From assembly GCA_963829585.1 (NCBI GenBank), contig CAWHJD010000026.1, positions 6,295 through 70,294 of the forward strand: a stretch of DNA of 64,000 nt, read 5' to 3'. The position numbers and the translations under genes were made by a program. This DNA is from Sva-07 sp963829585. Its GTDB lineage: Bacteria > Actinomycetota > Acidimicrobiia > Acidimicrobiales > Ilumatobacteraceae. Of this stretch, positions 17,591-26,097 are shown in pieces. Numbering within the stretch: position 1 is the first letter of the stretch; each line of letters opens with the position of its first letter. The notes beneath the pieces are model-generated. The model saw only the letters and a list, made by a program, of their open reading frames with translations, was not told the DNA's origin and made no database searches.

Positions 17591-18489
17591 TCAACTCGTT
17601 CGCCTACATCGGCTTCACGTCCCCATCCGCAGAGGAATGGCGCACCTTCGGCCCCGATGTGCTCGGCGCCCAACTCGCCGACCACGACGACGTCGGCGCC
17701 GTCGCCTTGCGCATCGACGACCGCGCCGCCCGACTCGTCGTCCATCCCGGCGAGACGAACGACGTCGCCTACGTCGGATGGGACTGCGGCGACGCCGCCG
17801 GCCTCGCCGCCGTCGTCGCCAAAGCAGAGTCCGCCGGGTACGCCGTCGCGTGCGACGATCGCGTCGCCGCCTTGCGCAAGGTGGATGCGCTCGCATCATT
17901 CACCGACCCGTGGGGCTTCCGGCATGAGCTCACACATGGTCTGGCAGATGCCGGACAGTTCGTGCCGGGCCGGCCGATGTCCGGCTTCGTCACCGGCGAC
18001 CAGGGGCTCGGTCACATCGTCTTCATGCTCCCCGACCTCGACGACGGACTCCGCTTCTACACCGACGTCCTCGGGTTCAAGCTCTCCGACCACATCGAGA
18101 TCGGTATCAGCCTCCGCTTCCTGCACTGCAACCCCCGGCACCACACTGTTGCCCTGTCGGCCGTTCCCGGCATGGTCGGCGTCCACCACCTGATGCTCGA
18201 AGTCAACGACCCCGACGACGTGGGCCGCACCCTCGACCTCGTCGACGAACGAGCGATCCCCGTCGCAATGGGCCTCGGACGGCACACCAACGACTTCATG
18301 ACGTCGTTCTACGTCCGCACCCCCTCAGGATTCGAGATCGAGTACGGAGCCGGTGGCCGCGTCATCGACGACGACAACTGGGAGATCGAGACCTACGACG
18401 CCATGAGCATCTGGGGGCACAAGCCGCCGAGCGACCCACTGTTGCCCGGCATGCTGCACCCCTTCACTGCGGCAGGAGCGTCCTCGTGA
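17587..18489 (+). CDS. Type I extradiol (catechol 2,3-) dioxygenase, BphC/HsaC-like
   Basis: A two-domain VOC protein of 300 residues. Metal ligands in the C-terminal domain fit BphC: His143 (LGHIVF), His200 or 201 (GVHHLMLEV) and Glu252 (FEIEYG). It opens a catechol ring next to one hydroxyl, giving a yellow 2-hydroxymuconate-type product, in the cytoplasm with Fe(II). The N-terminal domain is the degenerate VOC copy usual for this class. BphC, HsaC and similar enzymes share this shape, so a biaryl, steroid-derived or alkyl catechol are all possible. The start overlaps the aldolase stop (ATGA). Confidence 0.88.
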   Translation: MINSFAYIGFTSPSAEEWRTFGPDVLGAQLADHDDVGAVALRIDDRAARLVVHPGETNDVAYVGWDCGDAAGLAAVVAKAESAGYAVACDDRVAALRKVDALASFTDPWGFRHELTHGLADAGQFVPGRPMSGFVTGDQGLGHIVFMLPDLDDGLRFYTDVLGFKLSDHIEIGISLRFLHCNPRHHTVALSAVPGMVGVHHLMLEVNDPDDVGRTLDLVDERAIPVAMGLGRHTNDFMTSFYVRTPSGFEIEYGAGGRVIDDDNWEIETYDAMSIWGHKPPSDPLLPGMLHPFTAAGASS

Positions 18490-19331
18490 ATGTCGCCATC
18501 ACCACCCGCGACGTCCCTGTCGCCGACGTCACCTTCCGGCTGCTCGAGTCGGGACCGATCGACGCACCGACGATCCTGTGGCTGCACGGCTCCGGCCCCG
18601 GCGCGAACGGGCAGACCAACTGGGAGTGGCAGCTCGGCGAACTCGGCGACGAGTTCCACAACCTCGCTCCCGACCTCGTCGGCTTCGGCGAATCGACCCA
18701 CCCCAACCCGCCACCCCAAGGGATCAAGGCGTTCACCGAGCTTCGTGCCCGCACCCTCATAGCGCTCCTCGACGAGCTCGACATCGACACCGTCACGCTG
18801 GTCGGCAACTCGATGGGCGGCATCGTCTCGCTCGTGCTCACCCAACTGGCACCGGAGCGTGTCGAACGCCTCGTGCTCATGGGTGGCGGTGGCGCCCCGA
18901 TCGGTCTCACCCCGGAACTGCTGAAGCTGATCACCTTCTACGACGATCCGACCACCGAGGCCATGGCCGAGCTGTTGACCTGTTTCGTGAACGATCCGTC
19001 GTTCTTCGGTGACGACCTCGACGAGATCGCTGCCTCACGCATGCCGCTCGCATCGCGACCCGACGTCGAACGCTCGCACCGCGCGACGTTCTCGCCGGGC
19101 GAACCCCTCGCCTTCACGCCGGACGCCCTGGCCACGATCACTCAGCCCACGCTCGTGGTCCACGGCGAAGGCGACCGTCTCATCCCGATCGCGGCCGGCG
19201 AGTACTTCGCGCAGCATCTGCCAAACGTTCGCTTCGAACGCTTCGCCGACACCGGACACTGGTTGATGATCGAACAACCGCAGCGGTTCGCCGATCTGCT
19301 CCGCCGGTTCATGCACGAATCGAACCCTTGA
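18486..19331 (+). CDS. meta-Cleavage product hydrolase, alpha/beta fold (BphD/HsaD-like)
   Basis: It hydrolyses the C-C bond of the ring-opened product, releasing a carboxylic acid and 2-hydroxypentadienoate for the hydratase. The 281-residue protein has the oxyanion region LWLHGSGPGANG, nucleophile Ser109 in GNSMGG, Asp230 in GEGDRLIP and His258 in DTGHWL. The HGSGPG wording is typical of BphD/MhpC/HsaD. The GTG start overlaps the dioxygenase stop by four bases; this is the last gene of the operon, followed by an 86-base gap and a TetR gene. Confidence 0.9.
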   Translation: MNVAITTRDVPVADVTFRLLESGPIDAPTILWLHGSGPGANGQTNWEWQLGELGDEFHNLAPDLVGFGESTHPNPPPQGIKAFTELRARTLIALLDELDIDTVTLVGNSMGGIVSLVLTQLAPERVERLVLMGGGGAPIGLTPELLKLITFYDDPTTEAMAELLTCFVNDPSFFGDDLDEIAASRMPLASRPDVERSHRATFSPGEPLAFTPDALATITQPTLVVHGEGDRLIPIAAGEYFAQHLPNVRFERFADTGHWLMIEQPQRFADLLRRFMHESNP

Positions 19332-19417
19332 GAGGCTCTCGGTGAGGACCGCGCCAAGCTCCGATCATCTCCGCCTATCGTCAGAGCTGACGGCCGCGGC
19401 CGGAAGGAAGATCTGCA

Positions 19418-20083
19418 ATGACCACCCCACGTAAACGACGCGCGAACGGCGACGAATCGCGCCGCAAGATCCTCGCCGCTGCCGCCGAGATTGCTGGAGA
19501 ACGTGGTTACGACGGCACCTCGATCTCGGCCGTCAGCGAGCGCTCCGGACTTCCCGCCAGCTCGATCTACTGGCACTTTGCCGACAAGGACGAGCTGATC
19601 GCCGCGGTCATCCGCGACAGCTTCGAGCGGTGGCGATCGCTCATGTCGGCCGAACTCGACCGCGAGGATGGCACCGACCCTCGGACACGGCTCACCGACT
19701 CGATGCGCCAGAACGGCAGAGCGGTGGTCGAAGCTCCCGACTTCCTGCGCCTCGGATTGATGCTCACCCTCGAACGCCGTCCGAAGGAACCAGCCGCTCG
19801 AACCCTGTTCCTCGGCGTCCGCGAGGAAGCCCGGTCAGCCGCCCAGGCGTCGTACCAACGAATCTTCGGCGACACCCTCACCGAGACCGACACGCTCACA
19901 CTCGCCATGATGGCAATGGCCGCCACCGACGGACTGTTCATTGCTCGTGAAGTCGACGCCGATGCGCTCGACACTGACATCGCCTTCGAACTCATCGGTG
20001 TCGCCCTCAACGCAGTGGCCGAACACCTCCAAGCGCGACACGTGCCCAAGAAGCGGCGCACCACCTCGCGGCCGGAGAACTGA
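19418..20083 (+). CDS. TetR family transcriptional regulator 1
   Basis: The 221-residue protein has the TetR DNA-binding head (ILAAAAEIAGERGYDGTSISAVSERSG with YWHFADKDEL) and a divergent ligand-binding C-terminus. It is a clear paralogue of the TetR at 20130-20756, especially in the recognition helix. It lies at the end of the mhpD-type operon in the same direction, so it may control that operon through operators 1 and 2. The inducing ligand is probably an aromatic or a ring-cleavage product; this is inferred. Confidence 0.88.
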   Translation: MTTPRKRRANGDESRRKILAAAAEIAGERGYDGTSISAVSERSGLPASSIYWHFADKDELIAAVIRDSFERWRSLMSAELDREDGTDPRTRLTDSMRQNGRAVVEAPDFLRLGLMLTLERRPKEPAARTLFLGVREEARSAAQASYQRIFGDTLTETDTLTLAMMAMAATDGLFIAREVDADALDTDIAFELIGVALNAVAEHLQARHVPKKRRTTSRPEN

Positions 20084-20129
20084 GCTCTCGTGGATGCCGC
20101 GCTCGCCGTTGATCGACGGCGTGGCGAGA

Positions 20130-20756
20130 TCAGGCGCTGTCGACGCTCGTCGTCGGCTTGGTGTCGGCGGCGATCATCGACTTTGCGAGTGTGTGCACGG
20201 CACTGCTCAAGACCTTCGGGGTGAGGGCCGTTTCCCCGGCCATCGCTGCCACGAAGGATCCGTCGAGTTGTGACAGCGTCATCGCCGCCAGCGCACTGGC
20301 CTGCGGCTCGCGGAGGTCGGGGTAGTCGTCGAGGAGAGCGATACGAAGATTCTCGAGCGATTCCTGTCGGATCTCGAGGAAGCGCTGGCGGGCGGCGTGG
20401 CCGGCGTCGGGCACGCGTTCGAGGGTCATGATCAGGCCGAGGCGGACGAAATCGGGGAACCGACCGAGGTTGGCGTAGAGGTTCTCGAAGTGGTGTCCGT
20501 CGTTGCCGTCTGCTCTGGTCCGTGATGCGGCGAGTTCGTCGCGCCACCGCTCGTAGCTGTCGTTGATCACCGCAATGAAGAGATCTTCCTTGTTCTCGAA
20601 GTGCCAGTAGATCGAGCTCTTCGGAAGGCCGGAGCGCTTCGACACCTCGCTGATACTGGTGCCCTGGTATCCGCACTCGCTGGCGATCTCGGCGGCCGCG
20701 TCGAGGATCTGGCGCCGTGACGCTCGGCCGTTCGCTCTCGTGGTTCTCGCCGACAT
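20130..20756 (-). CDS. TetR family transcriptional regulator 2
   Basis: The 208-residue protein has the head ILDAAAEIASECGYQGTSIS with EVSKRSGLPKSSIYWHF, almost matching regulator 1. It converges on regulator 1 and is divergent from the second monooxygenase and hpa operon. I chose ATG 20756 because a start at 20780 abuts operator 3 (20781-20802). The operator then lies 25 bases upstream of both directions' control region, which fits autorepression plus control of the hpa operon. Confidence 0.88.
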   Translation of the reverse strand: MSARTTRANGRASRRQILDAAAEIASECGYQGTSISEVSKRSGLPKSSIYWHFENKEDLFIAVINDSYERWRDELAASRTRADGNDGHHFENLYANLGRFPDFVRLGLIMTLERVPDAGHAARQRFLEIRQESLENLRIALLDDYPDLREPQASALAAMTLSQLDGSFVAAMAGETALTPKVLSSAVHTLAKSMIAADTKPTTSVDSA

Positions 20757-20780
20757 GTCCTTGACAGTACCCCAATCCAT

Positions 20781-20802
20781 CGTTAATGTACCGAGCATTC
20801 CA
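20781..20802. promoter_or_regulatory. Operator 3 in the tetR2 / monooxygenase divergent promoter
   Basis: This 22-base site matches operator 2 (14790-14811) at 18 of 22 positions, counted by eye, with the same CGTTA left end and TCCA right end. It lies between two divergent genes, one of which encodes a TetR protein. Confidence 0.6.
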
Positions 20803-20855
20803 ACAGGAACGTGCGGTCCAATAACGTTCGTTCCGTGATGAGACGGGGGTCTCCA

Positions 20856-22055
20856 ATGTCGATTCAGATCGCGCCCGCTGCCGGGCACTCGACGACAGCG
20901 TTCGGTGAACGTGTCGCCGAAGTACTGCCACTGATCGCGGGCAACGTGTTGCAGGCAGAGCAGGAACGCAAGGTGCCGGACGCGAATATCGCCGCGCTGC
21001 GAGATGCGGGGTTCTTCCTGGCGTTCCAGCCGAAGCGTTTCGGTGGTGTGGAGGTGGGGGCCGACGTGTACGGCCCTGCGGTCGTCGACATCGCGGGTGC
21101 ATGTGCGTCGACGGCGTGGGCGTCGGGGCTGCTGGCCCAGCACTCGCACATGATCGCGTTGATGTCCGACGAGTTGCAGCACGAGATCTGGGACGACGAC
21201 CCGACTGCGTTGGTGTCGTCGTCGGTGGCGCCGCTCGGCAAGGCGACGCCGGTCGATGGCGGCGTTCGTCTCTCGGGACGCTTCACGTGGTCGAGTGGTT
21301 GCGACCATGCGACGTGGGCCATCCTCGGGTTCCTCCGCCCCGACCCGATCCTGGGCGGCAACGTCGCGACGCACTTCGCCATCGTTCCCCGACGGGACTA
21401 CGTGATCCACGACGACTGGTACGTCGCAGGTCTCAACGGCACCGGATCGAAGACGCTGCTCGTCGACGACGTTTTTGTCCCTGAGCACCGAATCGAGTCG
21501 CAGGTCGGTTTGATGTGTGGACTCTCGAAGGGATTCGGCAGCAACGACGGCGAGATCTTCCATACACACTTTGCGCACTGGTTCGCGATGGGTTTCTCCG
21601 CAGTGTCGGTGGGCATCGCCCGCCGATTCCTCGAGGTCTACGCCGAGAAGGTGTCCACCCGCGTACGTGCGTACACCGGTGCGAACGTCGGGACGACGGC
21701 ACCTGCGTACATGCGCCTCGCCGAGTCGCACCACCAGGTGCGCGCCGCCTATGCCACGCTGCTCGCGGACTGGTCGGCGTTCACACAGAAGGCACGGTCA
21801 CGAGTGCTCCCCTCCCCGGAAGAAGACGTGTACTGGCGTTCGAACCAGGCGTATGCAACGAAGTTGGCGATCGAAGCCGTCGATCGGCTGTTCACAGCAT
21901 CTGGCGGCAGCGCCTGGTTCCAGCACAACGAGATGCAGCGCCTGTGGCGCGACTCGAAGATGACCGGCGCCCACACCTACTCCGACTACGACATCGCCGC
22001 TCAGACGCTCGGCCGTTCCCTGCTCGGGCTGCCCCGCGATGCCGCCGGCTTCTGA
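20856..22055 (+). CDS. Two-component flavin-dependent monooxygenase, oxygenase subunit, paralogue 2
   Basis: The 399-residue protein has the same acyl-CoA dehydrogenase-like fold as the gene at 13492: AFQPKRFGGVEVG, STAWASGLLAQHSH, SGRFTWSSGCDHATWAILG and LNGTGSKTLLVDDVFVP. Because it leads an hpa-type operon, hydroxylation of 4-hydroxyphenylacetate or a similar phenol to a homoprotocatechuate-type catechol is the most likely role, as by the C2 oxygenase of Acinetobacter HPAH. The flavin reductase partner is missing from the island. I chose ATG 20856, which follows a GGGGG ribosome-site-like run; an in-frame ATG lies 18 bases upstream. Confidence 0.85.
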   Translation: MSIQIAPAAGHSTTAFGERVAEVLPLIAGNVLQAEQERKVPDANIAALRDAGFFLAFQPKRFGGVEVGADVYGPAVVDIAGACASTAWASGLLAQHSHMIALMSDELQHEIWDDDPTALVSSSVAPLGKATPVDGGVRLSGRFTWSSGCDHATWAILGFLRPDPILGGNVATHFAIVPRRDYVIHDDWYVAGLNGTGSKTLLVDDVFVPEHRIESQVGLMCGLSKGFGSNDGEIFHTHFAHWFAMGFSAVSVGIARRFLEVYAEKVSTRVRAYTGANVGTTAPAYMRLAESHHQVRAAYATLLADWSAFTQKARSRVLPSPEEDVYWRSNQAYATKLAIEAVDRLFTASGGSAWFQHNEMQRLWRDSKMTGAHTYSDYDIAAQTLGRSLLGLPRDAAGF

Positions 22056-22074
22056 TCGACCCAGGCACACCAGC

Positions 22075-23574
22075 ATGAGCAACTCCACCAACCTGAGCAC
22101 CACCAACGTGAGCACCGTCGACGGCGTCGAGGTCCACACCGACCACTGGATCAACGGTCGCTGGGTCGCCTCCGAGGACCGCTTCGAGGACCGCTCACCG
22201 ATCGACGGCAGCCACCTCGCCGACGTAGCCGCCGGCGGACCAGCCGACGTCGACGCGGCCGTGGACGCGGCACGCGCAGCGTTCCCGGCGTGGGCGGCGC
22301 TCGGACCCGCTGGTCGGGCACCGATCCTGCGCCGGTTCGCTCAACTGATCAACGATCACGTCGAGGAGATCTCGACGGTCGAATCGGTCGACAACGGTTC
22401 GCTGCTGTCGGGTCTGAAGCACGCCGTCATTCCTCGTGCCGCGCTGAACATCTCGTTCTTCGCCGAGCACGCGCTCACGCTCGGCGAGACCATCGAGTCC
22501 CCCCAGGTCAGCAACCGAGTGCGGTTCGACCCGAGTGGCGTCGCTGCGCTCATCACCCCATGGAACGCACCGTTCATGCTGACCACATGGAAAGTCGGAC
22601 CAGCCTTGGCGGCCGGCAACACCATCGTGGTCAAACCGCCCGAGTGGGCGCCGCTGACCGCTGGGCTCCTTGCCCAACTCAGCGCCGAAGCGGGTCTTCC
22701 CGACGGTGTGCTCAACATCGTGCAGGGCATCGGCAGCACTGCCGGCGCGGCGCTCGTCGCACATGCCGACATCGACCGGATCAGTTTCACCGGCTCGACG
22801 CCGACCGCGCGTTCAATTGGGCGGGCCGCTGCCGAGACACTCACACCGGTCAGCTTCGAACTCGGTGGCAAGTCGCCGTTCGTCGTGCTCGCCGACGCCG
22901 ACCTCGACGCCGCCGCGCAAACGATCGTCGCCCAGTACATGAACGCCGGCCAGGTGTGTCTGTCCGGGACTCGGATCATTGTCGACGCCTCGGTTGCCGA
23001 CGAGTTGCTCGAGAAGGTCCGAACCAACGCCGCGGCGTTGGTCGTTGGCGACCCGCGTCTGCCCGAGACGCGCATCGGCCCGCTGATCCATCCCACGCAC
23101 GCGGCCCGCGTGGACGGGTTCGTCGAACGGGCAGTCAAGGATGGCGCCCGGGTGTTGTGGGGCGGAGGCCGCCACGACGCCGGCGAGCTCTACTTCCAGC
23201 CGACCATGTTCGACCAGGTCGCCCACGATTCCGAACTGTTCCGCAGCGAGGTGTTCGGCCCCGTGCTCAGCTGGCACACCGTTGCCGACGCGGACGAGGC
23301 GATCGCGGTCGCCAACGACCAGGAGTACGGCCTCGCCGCGACGTTGTTCGGTTGCGACGAGACCCGCACGACCTACGTCGCCGATCGGCTGGTCGCCGGC
23401 ACGGTGTGGGTCAACTGCTACTACGTCCGCGAACTCGCCGCACCGTTCGGCGGTGCCCGCAACTCCGGCATCGGCCGCGAGGGCGGAACGTGGAGCTTCG
23501 ACTTCTTCTGCGACGTCAAGAACATCGCAACCCGTCACGACTCACTCACCACCTCAGCACACACAGGAGCATGA
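22075..23574 (+). CDS. hpaE: Aldehyde dehydrogenase, 5-carboxymethyl-2-hydroxymuconate semialdehyde type
   Basis: It oxidises the ring-cleavage semialdehyde to the diacid with NAD. The 499-residue ALDH has ITPWNAPFMLTTWK, the cofactor site FTGSTPTARSIG, catalytic glutamate in FELGGKSPFVV and the catalytic cysteine in NAGQVCLSGTR, plus the C-terminal PFGGARNSGIGREGG. The placement before an extradiol dioxygenase and an HpaG-type gene supports HpaE over other ALDHs. I chose ATG 22075, 19 bases after the monooxygenase stop, over a longer frame with no ALDH sequence. Its stop overlaps the dioxygenase ATG. Confidence 0.88.
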   Translation: MSNSTNLSTTNVSTVDGVEVHTDHWINGRWVASEDRFEDRSPIDGSHLADVAAGGPADVDAAVDAARAAFPAWAALGPAGRAPILRRFAQLINDHVEEISTVESVDNGSLLSGLKHAVIPRAALNISFFAEHALTLGETIESPQVSNRVRFDPSGVAALITPWNAPFMLTTWKVGPALAAGNTIVVKPPEWAPLTAGLLAQLSAEAGLPDGVLNIVQGIGSTAGAALVAHADIDRISFTGSTPTARSIGRAAAETLTPVSFELGGKSPFVVLADADLDAAAQTIVAQYMNAGQVCLSGTRIIVDASVADELLEKVRTNAAALVVGDPRLPETRIGPLIHPTHAARVDGFVERAVKDGARVLWGGGRHDAGELYFQPTMFDQVAHDSELFRSEVFGPVLSWHTVADADEAIAVANDQEYGLAATLFGCDETRTTYVADRLVAGTVWVNCYYVRELAAPFGGARNSGIGREGGTWSFDFFCDVKNIATRHDSLTTSAHTGA

Positions 23575-24449
23575 ACATGGGAACGATCAACGCCGCAGCA
23601 CTCGTCGCCCACCAGCCGGGGATCATGATCCCCGAGCCAGGTCGGATCGCGATGAACGACGGCTACGACACCACGCTGGTCGCCGGCTTCGCCGACATCC
23701 GGGCCCGGCTCGACGCCGCCGCCGTCGACACGCTGGTCATCATCGACACGCACTGGTTCACGACGGCGTTCCATGTGGTGGCCGGCGCCGACCGCTACTC
23801 CGGCGTCTATACGTCGGACGAACTGCCGATGATGATCACCGACCTGCCCTATGACTTCCCGGGCGCCCCGGCACTTGCGGCGCTGGTCGCCGAGGCCGGC
23901 GCGGCGCGGCTGCTGCCGGTGTTCAACACCACCAGCGACCACATCGCGATCCAGTACCCGACGATCAACCTCGTCCATCACCTCCAGTGGGATCGACCGG
24001 TGCTGCGGATCGGCATCTGCCAGCATGCCGAAGCGCACAACTTCCTCGACTTCGGAGCGGCGCTCGGTGACGCCATCGCCCGCAGCGACGCGCGCGTCGG
24101 GATCCTCGCGTCGGGCGGGATGAGTCATCGGTTTCCCACGCTCGACACGTCCAGCAATCACGTCAAGACCGCCGCCGAGCACGTGATCTCGGCTGAGGCC
24201 CGCGCATTCGACGAGGCCGTCCTCGCCAGATGGGCACGCGGTGAACACGCCGGCGTCATCGATTCCTATCCCGACTACAAGCCGTTCAAGCCCGAAGGCC
24301 TGCTCGGTCACTACCTGATCATGGCCGGCGCCCTCGGCGGACGCGACTGGAACGCCCCCGGCGCTCAGCTCTCGGAGTACGAGAACGCATTCGGCACCGG
24401 TCAGGTGCACGTGTGGTTCGACCTCACCAACGACAGGCAGCCGGCATGA
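23571..24449 (+). CDS. hpaD: Class III extradiol dioxygenase (LigB fold), homoprotocatechuate 2,3-dioxygenase-like
   Basis: This 292-residue protein belongs to the LigB/MhpB superfamily, unrelated to the VOC dioxygenase at 17587. Metal-site candidates are His14 (LVAHQPG) and the histidine in IIDTHWFT; a later conserved histidine is in ASGGMSHRF. It would cleave a catechol such as 3,4-dihydroxyphenylacetate. The ATG at 23571 overlaps the hpaE stop and is preceded by an AGGAG ribosome site. Note that many actinobacterial HpaD enzymes are of type I, so this one is of the enteric, type III kind. Confidence 0.85.
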   Translation: MNMGTINAAALVAHQPGIMIPEPGRIAMNDGYDTTLVAGFADIRARLDAAAVDTLVIIDTHWFTTAFHVVAGADRYSGVYTSDELPMMITDLPYDFPGAPALAALVAEAGAARLLPVFNTTSDHIAIQYPTINLVHHLQWDRPVLRIGICQHAEAHNFLDFGAALGDAIARSDARVGILASGGMSHRFPTLDTSSNHVKTAAEHVISAEARAFDEAVLARWARGEHAGVIDSYPDYKPFKPEGLLGHYLIMAGALGGRDWNAPGAQLSEYENAFGTGQVHVWFDLTNDRQPA

Positions 24450-25318
24450 GCGTCACCACCCGACCCAACGTGCTCGAGGGCGAACGAGAGGAGTGGCGGC
24501 GAATCCTGCACGACGGGATCCCGCACTGGGTCGAACCCGACGGCGACGAACTGGTGCTCGGCGACGGCCGACGCGTCGCCGAATCCGAAGCGACCTACCT
24601 GCCGCCATGCGACCCGACGAAGATCCTGTGCGTTCACCTCAACTACCCGTCCCGGGCGATCGAGTTCGGCGTGGCGATGGGCGCAACACCGACCTACTTC
24701 CAGAAGCCGACCACCGCAATGAACTCGCACCGCGGCATGCTGCTGCGCCCCGCCGACTGCCAGTACCTGAACTACGAAGGTGAGATCGCGGCAATCATCG
24801 GCAAACCGATGCGCAACATCGCACCAGAGGACACCTGGTCCTACCTCGCCGGCTTCGCGCCCGCCAACGATGTCGGCTGCCACGACTACCGCGACACCGA
24901 CGCCGGCGGAATGCTCCGAGTCAAGGGAATGGACGGCTTCTGCCCGGTCGGGCCTGGAATCGTCCGCGGTGTCGACATCCGCCAGTCGACGGTGCGGACC
25001 TACCTCAACGGCAACGTCGTCCAGGAAGACCCAGTCGACGCAATGACCTACGGCATCGACTACATGCTCGCCGACCTGTGCCGTCACATCACCCTGCTCC
25101 CCGGCGACATCGTGCTCACCGGGACACCCGCCAACTCGCGCCCGATGGCACTCGGCGACGTCGTCGAGGTCGAGGTCACCGACGTCGGACGGCTCACCAA
25201 CACCGTCGCCGAAATCCCCGCACCCAAGCACGCTGTCGGCCACCAACCGACCAACTCACGCCAGGTTCGCGGCGTCGCACTCGGCCCCGCCTCGCTGAGC
25301 GCCGAGGAACAGGCGTGA
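24446..25318 (+). CDS. hpaG: Fumarylacetoacetate hydrolase family, OPET decarboxylase / HHDD isomerase-like
   Basis: The 290-residue protein has the FAH fold: KILCVHLNYPSRAIEFG, TPTYFQKPTTAM, the metal-binding YEGEIAAIIGK, FAPANDVGCHDYR and GDIVLTGTPANS. In the homoprotocatechuate pathway HpaG decarboxylates 5-oxopent-3-ene-1,2,5-tricarboxylate and isomerises the product. Enteric HpaG is a double-length fusion; here only one FAH unit exists, so one of the two steps may need another protein. Four-base overlaps join it to both neighbours. Confidence 0.83.
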   Translation: MSVTTRPNVLEGEREEWRRILHDGIPHWVEPDGDELVLGDGRRVAESEATYLPPCDPTKILCVHLNYPSRAIEFGVAMGATPTYFQKPTTAMNSHRGMLLRPADCQYLNYEGEIAAIIGKPMRNIAPEDTWSYLAGFAPANDVGCHDYRDTDAGGMLRVKGMDGFCPVGPGIVRGVDIRQSTVRTYLNGNVVQEDPVDAMTYGIDYMLADLCRHITLLPGDIVLTGTPANSRPMALGDVVEVEVTDVGRLTNTVAEIPAPKHAVGHQPTNSRQVRGVALGPASLSAEEQA

Positions 25319-26097
25319 CGACCGAGCGACCGTCGCTCCGTCAACGCTGGGCCGACGGAGACGTCACGTACGGGGCATGGTGCATGATGCCAGGAGCCCT
25401 CGGCGTCGAGGTCATCGGCAAGGCCGGCTTCGACTGGGTGCTCATCGACATGCAACACGGCAGCATGGGCTACGAAGGCGCACTCGACATGATCCGCGCC
25501 GCCGACATCCACGGGCTGGCCAGCGTCGTCCGCGTCCCCTGGAACGAACCCGGGATCATCGGACGAATGCTCGACGCCGGTGCCGAGGCCATCCTCATCC
25601 CGATGATCGAAACCGCCGACGACGCACGCGCCGCGGTCGACGCCTGCCGCTACCCGCCCGCAGGCCGACGAAGCCTCGGCCCCATCCGAGTCGGCACGCG
25701 CGACGGAGCCGGGTACATGCGATCCGCCAACGAGCGCGTCACCGTCATCCCGATGATCGAAACAGCACAAGCCCTCGCCGACGTCGAAGCCATCGCCGCC
25801 GTCCCCGGCGTCGACGCCTTGTTCGTCGGGCCCTTCGATCTCTCGATCGCGCTCGGGCTTCCGCCCGGCGACAACGACGGCAATGAGATCTTCGACGATG
25901 CACTCACCCGCACCATCGCCGCCGCATCGGCGGCGGGCATCGCACTCGCCGTGCTGTCCAACCAACTGGTCGCTCCGCGCCGGGTCGCTCAAGGCTTCCA
26001 GATGGTGTCAGTCACGATGGACACCGTTGCGCTCGCGACCGCCAGCACCGCCGCGCTCCACACCGTCCGCGCCGCGGTCGAGGCAACACCGTCATGA
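25315..26097 (+). CDS. hpaI: HpcH/HpaI family class II aldolase
   Basis: It splits 4-hydroxy-2-oxoheptane-1,7-dioate into pyruvate and succinic semialdehyde. The 260-residue protein follows the family: GAWCMMPGALGVEVIGKAGFDW, the active-site VLIDMQHGSM, the metal ligand in ILIPMIETADDA, and DALFVGPFDLS. The GTG start overlaps hpaG by four bases. Macrophomate synthase-like and 2-keto-3-deoxysugar aldolases share the fold; the neighbourhood decides for the HpaI role. Confidence 0.87.
   Translation: MTTERPSLRQRWADGDVTYGAWCMMPGALGVEVIGKAGFDWVLIDMQHGSMGYEGALDMIRAADIHGLASVVRVPWNEPGIIGRMLDAGAEAILIPMIETADDARAAVDACRYPPAGRRSLGPIRVGTRDGAGYMRSANERVTVIPMIETAQALADVEAIAAVPGVDALFVGPFDLSIALGLPPGDNDGNEIFDDALTRTIAAASAAGIALAVLSNQLVAPRRVAQGFQMVSVTMDTVALATASTAALHTVRAAVEATPS

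Noticed and set aside
20130..21734. Long upstream extension of TetR regulator 2
   Set aside because: The extension is antisense to monooxygenase 2 and would cross operator 3; the TetR head starts at 20756.
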